This document shows, one piece after another, positions 23,423-32,495 of a DNA stretch of 64,000 bases (its first letter is position 1; each line of letters begins with the position of its first letter). A program made the position numbers and the translations under genes. This stretch comes from Cydia pomonella (Eukaryota; Arthropoda; Insecta; Lepidoptera; Tortricidae): NCBI RefSeq assembly GCF_033807575.1, contig NC_084708.1, forward strand, positions 5,542,501 through 5,606,500, read 5' to 3'. The notes beneath the pieces are model-generated. The model was not told the DNA's origin and did no database searches. It was given only the letters and a program-made list of their open reading frames with translations.

Positions 23423-23857
23423 CTAGCCGTTTTCGACCACAGCGACTGCGTTCTACCGCTGAGAGCGGCGCTGGTGCGCTCTCAGGTGACTGATATAGCC
23501 AATTTTTGCAGCAAATGTGTGACCACACTCATTGCAAGTCAGAACCCCTCCGACATAATTGTAAAGTATGGCCCCAGGTGGTCTGGCCTTCAGCTCGTCG
23601 CGCTTAGCGTCGAGTTATGTGTGCCGCCTAGCTGAAAACTCACGCAGCTGCGTCTGCACAATATGTCTCCAACGTGATTTGTCGCTGGCTAGACTCTCCC
23701 ACTTCGTTGGCTCTATATGAGCTCTCTTCATATACCGCTTCAACACATCTTTGAACCGCAATCTTTGATTAGTAAGTATCATGTACAACACAATCATAAG
23801 GGAGTACCTTCGTAGCACTTCGTACGTCTTTTTATGAAGAAGAGAAGATTTTTGCAA
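23423..23857 (-). pseudogene. LINE C-terminus with zinc finger, frameshifted
   Basis: The minus frame from 23857 contains LRFKDVLKRYMKRAHIEP, TKWESLASDKSRWRHIV and stops at 23615. The reading continues in another frame as RDELKARPPGAILYNYV, then LTCNECGHTFAAKIGYISHL, ending at a stop near 23,458. CNEC...H...H fits C-x2-C-x12-H-x3/5-H, a C2H2-like finger, as found at the C-terminus of some insect LINE reverse transcriptases. One frameshift and the missing polymerase show that it is a 5'-truncated dead copy. Confidence 0.75.
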
Positions 23858-23974
23858 TAACGCAGATCGATCATGTTCGCGATGATTTTCATTGAAAGTA
23901 TTTAATCACGAAAATAGGTCTAAGACAAAATCCATGCACAAAAGAATAAATAATATGAAAATAACTGTGTAATT

Positions 23975-24130
23975 TTATTTTTTAAGGGAACTTATCGATT
24001 ACTTTTTTTTGTTAAAACTTACACCAAATTAAAATTCAGAAACATGATGCGGTCCCGAGAACGCACATCCATCTCGCTCACACGCTCAGTGGCTCAGTAA
24101 GAGAAACGAATCTACGGGGCCTCAAATGCT
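23975..24130 (+). repeat. Dispersed repeat T, copy 1
   Basis: GGGAACTTATCGATTACTTT ... ACCAAATTAAAATTCAGAAA ... CTACGGGGCCTCAA matches 51,533-51,690 in the same order and orientation. No coding content. Confidence 0.7.
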
Positions 24131-24673
24131 AAATTCTACGTCAAATGGGGTACGAGTATGTAAGGTGATGGCGTCTACACATGGTTTTCCCGGCACAATA
24201 TGGCGTCTTTATCACGAAGGTAAAAAATAGCGCTCATGAAATCGCAAAGAGCAATTGGATGAGTCAGGCTAGTGTTGGAAGAATGTTCCATTTCATTAGA
24301 GTCGTGAGTCAGAGGACCTACTACAAACCACTTCGTTCGTTCGTTCGTTTATTTGTCCTTATCGCTCGAATATGCAAGAGCGATAGAGATGCAGATAACG
24401 ACATTTTGATCTTCTATGTTCGTGGTTGGCGCTCAGGTCCAATTTGCTGTGGCGGCTTTAGAAATTTGCCTAATTCGAATAATTGAACGCTGCCGAAGAA
24501 GGAAATTCACGTTTTTGTGTAATACTTGCTCTGTTTCGGACTTATTAGCACCGCCAGCGGAGGCCTGTCGCATTCATGGGCAAATAGGGCACTTGGGTTC
24601 CCAGTCCTCTCCTACTAAAAAGGCCCTAATTAGACTAAAAACAATAAATCAAATGGGATATATAGCATGTTTA

Positions 24674-25367
24674 TTTAGTCACCTGCAATAATTTTCGAGC
24701 TACGTATACAGTGTGTCCCTAGCCATTGGACAAAGCCGAAATGTATAAATGCATTAGGGTATTTAGAACCAGTGTACAAAGTATAGTAACAACCGGTGTA
24801 GCGGTTTCGAAGAAATTAACAAATTACCATGTTTTACTTTGAAGCAGCCTATATGTGTTAGTAGCTCCTAAGGTAATATCTTCAAAGAATAGCATGGAAC
24901 CTTCTTCGACCTTTTTGATTTTCTTTTTTATTTATGACACTAATAAGCTTCTGACTTTTGAAAAATGTCATCATAATCAAATATTTCGAACAAATTGTCA
25001 AAAACACTGCCAAAGATTAACACAGTTTGTTTGTTTTTGTTGTCGATTATTGCAAATAACTTTTGTTCGAAAAATTTATTTTATTATCTTTTGTTCTAAT
25101 TAAAAAATAATAACGTCAGAGCATTCCTGAAAAGTAACCCTACGTGGGATTTGTCCAATGGCTAAGGTCACCTGTATAAAGTCACACTAGCAACTTTTTC
25201 TATGGGACCAACCCAGAAATCGCGAGAAAAAAATTTACTCTCCCATAGAAAATGTCAAGGTCAGACAGCCAAATTGTATGAAATAGCCATTTTTTTTGCA
25301 ATTTCGGGGTTGGTGCCATAGTGAAAGTTGCTCAGTTTGACCCCGTAAATGATTGCAGGTGGCTAAA
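24674..25367. mobile_element. Palindromic MITE, family P, copy 2 (interrupted)
   Basis: Ends TTTAGTCACCTGCAATAATT and ATGATTGCAGGTGGCTAAA. The right part 25,178-25,367 repeats the core of copy 1 (CTATGGGACCAACCCAGAAA, TCAAGGTCAGACAG, TTTCGGGGTTGGTGCCATAG). The left part is separated from the core by the element at 24,706-25,177. Confidence 0.8.
24706..25177. mobile_element. 0.47-kb TIR element nested in MITE P
   Basis: Left end TACAGTGTGTCCCTAGCCAT then TGGACAAA. The complement of the right end is TATACAGGTGACCTTAGCCA then TTGGACAAA. TA at both flanks fits a Tc1/mariner-like target. The 82-codon frame inside (24,855-25,103) has no recognisable motif. Confidence 0.75.
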
Positions 25368-25725
25368 CAAACATCCTTTATTTTGTATGGAAGCTGCGTT
25401 CGCACTTACCTACACTGGAATGTAATTGTAATTGCAACCTTTTACCACATATGCAACCATATACGGCAGTTATAATATTCAACTCTATTGACAGCTATTA
25501 AAGTTCAAATTTAAACAAAATATTTTTTATGACATGCGTTAAGGGGTGTTCTGTATTTTTATGTTTAGCGCCAGTTTCATGACGCATTGGGTTACTGTGA
25601 TATCATGTAAACAATGTCTGTGTCATGTAAAAAAATAAAATGAATAAAAAATATTAATGAATAATAAAGAACGTTGCCTACCTACTGTGTAATTTAAACT
25701 AAAGTCAGATGGGATAAGTCTATTA

Positions 25726-25810
25726 CCGGGGTAAGACGAACACTTGTATGGAATCCATATACAGTTTGTCTTGCCCCGATCAAAATAAACTATGTTCGTC
25801 TTACCCCGCC
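25726..25810. mobile_element. Short palindromic MITE
   Basis: CCGGGGTAAGACGAACA and the distal TGTTCGTCTTACCCCG are inverted repeats. The middle has TGTATGGAATCCATATACAG, also partly palindromic, plus an additional TTTGTCTTGCCCCG. Confidence 0.7.
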
Positions 25811-25849
25811 TTATGCTATATTTTATTAAATATTTAGTTCGATTTTTCA

Positions 25850-26960
25850 AGTTATGGCGTTCGAATATTACTTAAAGAGCTCTTGCCATATGGAAAGTTT
25901 AATAAAATCTAACTATGTGTCTATAAAAATATACGTAATATACATTAAAAATGTGGAATAAATCATTAAGTTATCACTATGTGCATGTTATCTATCGACG
26001 CATACCCATGCATATCGTCTCAGATCGCTTTGCATTCTCGCACCAATCAGTCACATCGGCCATTAATGCCGTATAATTTTCAATATCAAGAACAAATCGT
26101 GTACCACGACGTGACTATTCCACGGAAACCAGATCACTTACCCAATAGATAGAGCGTTTGGACGCGTCCACACGCGCGTTCTGCCATTTTTGATTTATGT
26201 GCCACTTTGTAAAGTTCAACAATATATTTACTCGACCTTATTGTCAGTGTTTTAGAGGCGTGTAAATTTTTGAGAGGGCTTGTAAAGATTTTTGTAAACT
26301 CTACCGTTTACTGACATAGTGACAATAATTATTTATTTATTTTATTGATAAAAAAGTTTACATGTCATTAAAGTTAAACCAATGCGTCACGTAACTAAGA
26401 CTAACAGCAATAATAATTAAAAGCATTAACACGTCCATAAAATAAAATAAAAAACGTCCATTATTGCATTGTGTGAATTTAATTATTCGTGCATACTCCA
26501 AGCAGAGTCTTTGGGCAGTAGTCTATGACGGAAAGACATCCATTAGCATATACCCTATAATCCTCACAACACATACATCTCAAAACGTGACATTGAAAGG
26601 TAAACTATAACTTTAAACAGCCAAGGTTGCTTTTACAATTACCAGTTTTCCACGATACGAGGTTGGGATAAGTAGCAATATCGATACATACTTATGAGAT
26701 GTAAGTAATCGTTTCCTAGTCAATTATTTAATCGCCATTGATTAGCATACACTGCTGATTACTGCTTACCTTTGCTCTTAGGAATCTGCTGTACCATTCT
26801 GTTTACCACCGATGCAATTACCTACTTCGTTATGGATGCTATACAAATATTATTTAGCGTGAGTAGTATTTATAATTATGTAGGTATGAAATTATTAATT
26901 CCTTGTTGGAATTAACTTCCGTCAGTATAAACGACTTATTATATTACAGTTTTTGAAAAA
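25850..26960. other. Non-coding stretch
   Basis: No gene or clear repeat. An ATTTATTTATTTTATTGATA stretch near 26,331 may be the reversed tail of an old LINE, but this is weak. Confidence 0.35.
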
Positions 26961-26967
26961 TGGTACA

Positions 26968-27030
26968 TTACGAATAAATTCCTTGACTAGTATTGGTACC
27001 TACAATATTAGTCAACGAATTTATTCGTAA
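26968..27030. other. Long hairpin, 28-base arms
   Basis: TTACGAATAAATTCCTTGAC... (26,968-26,995) and ...GTCAACGAATTTATTCGTAA (27,003-27,030) are complementary at about 26 of 28 positions, with a loop of only 7 bases. Likely a miniature palindromic element. Confidence 0.75.
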
Positions 27031-27039
27031 TTTCCAACC

Positions 27040-28100
27040 CACCTAAGTTTACTACTCGTTAGTGGGGGAAACTGCAGCGTTCGGGCGTTTTCGGCTCCAT
27101 TTGGCACAGCATTGGTACGAGTAATTATTATGTACGGAAGGTGGAGATAAGGAACGAAATCTCCATGTACCAAAAAGTGTCATCAAAGAACTTTAAATAG
27201 GTGGCGCTACATTACCTAGACTACTTGAACAAAAAAATCAAATCATAGACAGCGCAATTCACTCCGTCAATAACGCCTAGCTTCTTAGCTACTCTAGCGC
27301 TACTCTGGAGAGATTTGGAACTTTATAGCTAACACTTTTGCAACAGTTCTACCATAAGAGATGCCACTCCTCTTAATTCCACACTCCATATTATTATGGT
27401 TGGCAGAACTTGACGTTCCTTTGCGTGCACAACTACAGATAAGACAATAACATAAATTTTGGCAACCCTAAATTGCCGAAAGGGATAGTGCCATACGGAA
27501 AGGGACAACATGATTCGTCACTGAATCGCTGTCAAACTTCAGTTTTGTAGGAAGTTTGCGGATGTCAAACAACATTTCATGACTGTACACATTATTTTAC
27601 CCAACTACGGGAAGAGATATAAATTTTAGAAAGAAATCACGAGAAACAAAGGAAACTTTCGTTTAGCACATGGAAATATTTCGATTCTCATACGAAAATA
27701 TTATAAGTTTCCGAAATTTTACCTTGTGAAAATTTCGCAATTTTTGAAAGTTGTGATTACTGATGTGTCAGTAATCCCAATGAGCACCTTTTAACTCTTA
27801 TATTGTAAGCCTTTGTCCAACTCAATGCAATTTTGGACAGACAATTTTATGGACAATCGCGGACATTTTCAATAGGCCTTAACATATTGGCAGAAACAAT
27901 TTGCTCACGTCCAGCTGATTGACGTAGAAAGTGACAGCATATTGTTAGCGGACAATGATTAATGTTTTCAGTGAATTTTGGAGGTCGGTACGCGGACATG
28001 GCGCTAGTAACGGATATAAGTCTAATTATGCATGTTTATCCTTGAATGTGTATGAAAGTACTAGGGCCAGAGGGTCATGGAGGTCAATTGGAATGTACAT
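27040..28100. other. Non-coding stretch
   Basis: No gene or repeat I can support. The 60-62 codon frames here have no motifs. Confidence 0.4.
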
Positions 28101-28111
28101 TTTGATATCTA

Positions 28112-28330
28112 AATGGCGTCGATACTCTAGGCCCGTAGGTTAGGGGGCACGGGGGCTCTACAGGCATCGAGACTCTAGGCTCGACAAGGCGCTCAGCAAA
28201 CACCTAATCGAGGCAACAGGTGACCCCCGCGCGTGCAGCTTTCTCGCGCAAAGATTGGCCAAAGCACTCCAGGGCGGGAATGCCACCTGCGTGATGGGTA
28301 CCTTGCCTAGGGGGCAAAATTTTGAAGGTA
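28112..28330 (+). pseudogene. RLE-type LINE 3' end (copy 3, short)
   Basis: GVDTLGP then a stop, followed by a second similar GIETLGS in the same short span, then in a shifted frame LDKALSKHLIEATGDPRAC, SFLAQRLAKALQGGNATCVM and GTLPRGQ. This aligns to the last part of copies 1 and 2 (GVETLGPW...KRLIEASGDQRA...AIQRGNAASLLGTLP). Everything upstream is missing. The repeated GV/IETLG motif suggests a small internal duplication. An AT-rich 3' UTR follows. Confidence 0.75.
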
Positions 28331-28467
28331 CTTTTACGTAAGTATTTTTACATTTATTTTATTTTTAGTATTATCATTTAATTTAGTTTCTAATATGTTT
28401 AATTATCTTTATTTTTTATTTTCTTACTGTAATTTATTTGTGTAAATAAATAACTCCTAGTAACTTT

Positions 28468-28560
28468 ATTTTGGTTTGGATAAGTTCGCCTTTGTAATGT
28501 ATAGCTGTTTTTACCTATCCTTGTTTCGTACAATAAAGTATTTCAAATGATGTATATTTG
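28468..28560 (+). mobile_element. LINE 3'-end fragment (GGATAAGTTCGCC family)
   Basis: GGATAAGTTCGCCTTTGTAA ... GTACAATAAAGTATTTC. It lies at the 3' side of the RLE-type LINE fragment and may be that element's own terminus or a separate insertion. Confidence 0.55.
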
Positions 28561-28685
28561 TTATCATTCCACCGGGTATCTCACACCACAATACTTGTCT
28601 CACACCTAAATACCTTTTCTATATTTTTGCGCCACTTTGTTCAGTACGGATGTCTACCGTCTCCAATTCTCCCTCAATTGCTCAA

Positions 28686-28805
28686 AGGTAAACTGGAAGA
28701 GATCCCTTAAAGGGATAAGTTCGCCTTTGTACTAATGATGAGTGTTTTATTTCCTGTTTTGTTTTCATTTCTGTACAATAAAGAGTTTTACTACTACTAC
28801 TTGTA
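28686..28805 (+). mobile_element. LINE 3'-end fragment (GGATAAGTTCGCC family)
   Basis: GATCCCTTAAAGGGATAAGT, TCGCCTTTGTAC and GTACAATAAAGAGTTT followed by a (TAC)n tail. CCCTTAAAGGG is a perfect palindrome in the terminal stem. AATAAA precedes the tail. Confidence 0.7.
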
Positions 28806-28879
28806 GGCATAAGTGCGAGTGAAATGCACGCGCGATTGATAACTACATAAATTAAATTAAGAGACATCATTCACTTAGA

Positions 28880-30050
28880 GATATACATTATTAATGAAAT
28901 TAATTTATTTGGATTATCTTGCTATTATTTAAATTTATTTCCGACGATCACAATATAGATTCTTATAAATTGACATTAATGTAATCTGTACTGTAATCAT
29001 ATGTTGTATGTATAATGAGATATGTTGTGAAATAAATAAATCTAATTTAATCTAATCATCAAAATGTACGTTCGAATTGGCTTCCTGGGTCATATAGTTG
29101 GTAAAGTGGATACCTCATACAAAGTGTCCTGTTTCATTTCAAGCAAAGTGTCATACAAAGTCCTCATACAAAGTGTCCTGTTTACTTTATATAGGACATT
29201 TCATAGTATTAACATCCAAATTAGCTTGAACCCCAATTAAAATCCGTGACCGTACAATATAAGTGCAATTATATGTCCTATAATATAAAATCTTCCTGTG
29301 AGCTACGAAATCGTATGGTAGTTTCGTAACGTAATGGAAATTGACATAATTTTTTTCAAGACAAGTTGTGATTTCGTATTTATTCCGTCCAGAATAAGAA
29401 GCTCTTCAAACCAGCCAAATTTTATCCAAATGTAACTTTTAAAAAATCGACATCAAAATAATAAAAAAATCGGCCCAAATAACAAATTACGCACCTGTTA
29501 TTGCTACTCCGATTCCGATAAATTGACCTTACTGCAAAGGCAACCTAACCTAATCTGATTCTGCTAGTTTTAACATACCTGCCTCTTATTTTCAAATGTG
29601 TTGTTGAAATGCAGTAACCATTAACGGTGAAATATACTCATAATTGTCATTGAATCAACTATAAGTATAATAATTGTATTTATTCAATTAAAAGTCATAA
29701 TAATAATCCATAAAGTATATATTTGTCATGAACTTGTGTAATGAAACTAAATATTAAATTCTCCGAATATTAGCGAGCGAAGTATACTTTATGTGTACAT
29801 TTATGATTAATAGCCTTTATCAATACCACGAAGGCATAATTCGCAACTTAAGAGCTGTCATTGAAGTAATGGAATTCCTATACTATCCATTATGTGTATA
29901 CATTTAATTCCGAGCCTTCGCTGCAGGGCATAGGTGAAGTGACTTTGATAGGTTTAATAATGTATTGCAAGTCCGTCAAATTACAATTTGATGTGTATAC
30001 GTCTTAAATGCACTATTGTTCACCTGCTTAAACTTAACATTTTTATTATT
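28880..30050. other. Non-coding stretch
   Basis: No gene. Short direct repeats (CATACAAAGTGTCCTGTTT near 29,115 and 29,163) are visible but no larger element can be supported. Confidence 0.4.
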
Positions 30051-30054
30051 ACTC

Positions 30055-30335
30055 TTCAGGAACTCGGCATCAAGCGGCGTTATCACTTGTGCATTCTCGT
30101 ATCCTCACCTTCTTTGGCCATGTATGACGTCAGAGGGATGTGGCTATTGAGTGACGTCCAAAACCAATAAGATTGACGGGCCAGGGCAAAGCTGTAGTGG
30201 ATGGATTATTACATGAATGTGCCAGGAAGGTAGGAAACAGAGAAGAAGAAGGCGTGTTGTGAAGCTCGTCACCATCCGATGATGACCATGACCACTCTGC
30301 AGAGTGAAAGGACTAAGAAGAAGAAATTAATATTA
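30055..30335 (+). pseudogene. LINE 3' end, decayed, with (GAAGAA) tail
   Basis: Frames in turn give LVHSRILTFFGHV and GLLHECARKVGNREEEGVL, ending in AGTGAAAGGACTAAGAAGAA. The 'FFGH' block, the C-terminal acidic/basic stretch and the GAAGAA tail match the end of RTE-like LINE proteins. Stops and frameshifts are frequent. Confidence 0.55.
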
Positions 30336-30806
30336 TAAATTAATCCATGCAATTTTTACATAAAGAAGGTTAAAAAGGCCTCCCCCAATAGATGGTTATA
30401 AGTATTCAAATATTAAAATATGATTGATTCCTGACCACAATAGCGATAGAATTTTCGCTACAGGATATTTGCCTATTCATTCAAGGAATCTTCAATCTTC
30501 TCTCAAAACGTACACACCGACGAGAAACTCCAACGCGAAGTTAAAAACTGATTGGAATTGCAACGCACTGTATCCCGTTTTATCCCTTAATTTGACACAA
30601 AACCGGAAGGTTCTGAGTTCAAATTTCGACTGCGCTCAATATTTAGTTACAATGTTCTATCTAGTATCATCCTATACAGAATTATTGTATTATAGGGTAA
30701 AATAAAAATGCAAAATGAGGGTCAAAGGCGATGCCTAGTATTTTGGACGTTGTCGAATTCATGGTTAAGGACACAGATCATTTAAAATAATCCCCTATAG
30801 GCGGGG

Positions 30807-30834
30807 CTTGGCTAAGCAGGGATGCTTAGCCAAG
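30807..30834. other. Perfect hairpin, 11-bp stem
   Basis: CTTGGCTAAGC, loop of six, GCTTAGCCAAG. It lies 37 bases upstream of a much longer hairpin. Confidence 0.7.
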
Positions 30835-30871
30835 ATGATAATCGTACATCGACAAATCGTATCATCGCATA

Positions 30872-30954
30872 TAAAAAAAATGTATTATATTGTCACGTGA
30901 CTCTTCGTGGCATCTGTCAGCCACGAAGAGTCACGTACAATATACATTTTTTTA
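30872..30954. other. Long hairpin, arms of about 35 bases
   Basis: GTCACGTGACTCTTCGTGGC and GCCACGAAGAGTCACGTACA pair, extended by AAAAAATGTATTATATT against AATATACATTTTTTT. The loop is ATCTGTCA. It may be a palindromic MITE or a transcribed hairpin (small-RNA precursor-like), which sequence alone cannot decide. Confidence 0.75.
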
Positions 30955-31385
30955 AATTTCGATTGGCTTTTCTATTAACGAACATCATATTGGCTAGGTC
31001 CCTAGGTTAGAATAATATTGATTAAAGCATTTACAACTTATCTGGCGCTTGGCTGACCATATGTTTCTTACACGCAAGTGCAACACGACTTTACAAAAAT
31101 TATTCTGTCCATCTTCATCAAAACAATAAACTATCAGAGATAGGTCATTAACGCAATCACTTAAATTGCAGTGTCGATCACATTGCATTGAACTTTGGTC
31201 TTTAAGTTAGTAATCACACTGCAAATAACAGTCATTTGGCTGCAGCTACACTTGCTTTGTGGCATTGGAGATGTGTGAAATAGTTCTGACTTTACTTGGT
31301 TTGAAGGTTTCAGTTGTTGAAATAGTTAGTGTTCACAATCCAACGCGTAGTTTTAAAATAAGAACGAAACCGCCCCGAAACCACC

Positions 31386-31570
31386 TTTACATACAAACGT
31401 AGTCCCCATTTTCCAAATATTTTTACACGATTTGATGTAATTTAATCATAGCTATGCGTGACCGTTTGGTTTTTTTACTTTTTTTTATTATTATAAAAAT
31501 TAGGAGCGTAAAACAGATTTCATACAAATTTTTAAATGCTCCTACGTTTGCATGGAGAATCGTTCGTCCC
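31386..31570 (+). repeat. Dispersed repeat U, copy 1
   Basis: TACATACAAACGTAGTCCCC ... TTATTATTATAAAAATTAGG ... TTTTTAAATGCTCC. Similar to 40,216-40,395 in the same orientation. No coding content. Confidence 0.6.
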
Positions 31571-32128
31571 CTAAAAGATTTAAAGTTATATAGGTAATAG
31601 TTTGATTCTTTTCATTAAACAGCAATGCCCTTATCCCTTTAACGGACCAGATTTTAAAAATCCAATTCTAGCCTCATTGCATCTTTATAGTTCTAAAAAT
31701 TCTCCAAAGAAAAACATACAAAAAGTCATGTTATTGGGTGATAATTTTTGCCTTACAATATCTGATTGTGCCCTATGACGGGTTAACGTAAGAGTCTTTC
31801 AAGTAGCAACATTTCATAGATCACTGGTTATATAATATCAAAACTTGCCATAAAAATAACCATATTTGGCCTAGAAATCGATTTTATGTCGTTTAGGTAA
31901 CTTAATGAATGGAGCCATTGTTACTTAAGTAGTAACAAAAGATGAAAAACTGAACAGATTCTAGATTAGATCCAGAATCCAGATAGAGTCACATCAAGTT
32001 ATAATATATCTCTTCTCCCTCGCGTTGTCCCGGCATTTTGCCGGCATTTTTACAATAAGTGTATACATATTTTGGCACTTTGTCCGTATCGATAATTTTC
32101 GACGTAACTGTACACCTCTGTGAAATTC

Positions 32129-32495
32129 AATTCAAATTCAATTCAAATATACTTTATTCATGTAGGCCTAGCAACAAGCACTTATGAATAGTAAGACAGT
32201 ATTACATATAATTATCTTAATCTAATTATCAGAGCAATTTATTGATGTTGTAAATATTATTCCATATATAATACTAATGAATATAATTCATAGATCAAAT
32301 TTAATACTAAAACTTTCACAAAATACAGTCATACAAAAAAAAATGTATAAAAAATACTTGTCTAGATTGTTTCTAGAATAAATTCTAAATGTCAAACAAA
32401 TATAATAAAAACAACAAAGGAAATACATGCATTGGAATATCCATTTCATCATCATTATTCAAATATAATAAATAATTAATCATTTCGAATCACAA
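32129..32495 (-). other. LINE 3' UTR and terminal repeat tail
   Basis: Between the ORF2 stop and the TTGAATTGAA tail. On the minus strand it contains ATGAATAAAGTATATTTG just before the tail. The middle of this UTR (TAATCTAATTATCAGAGCAA, TTGTCTAGATTGTTTCTAGA) is shared with the fragment at 40.5 kb. Confidence 0.8.

Noticed and set aside
23007..23426. Frames of 92-100 codons rich in Arg and Ala
   Set aside because: They are translations of the GC-rich inverted repeats of a MITE.
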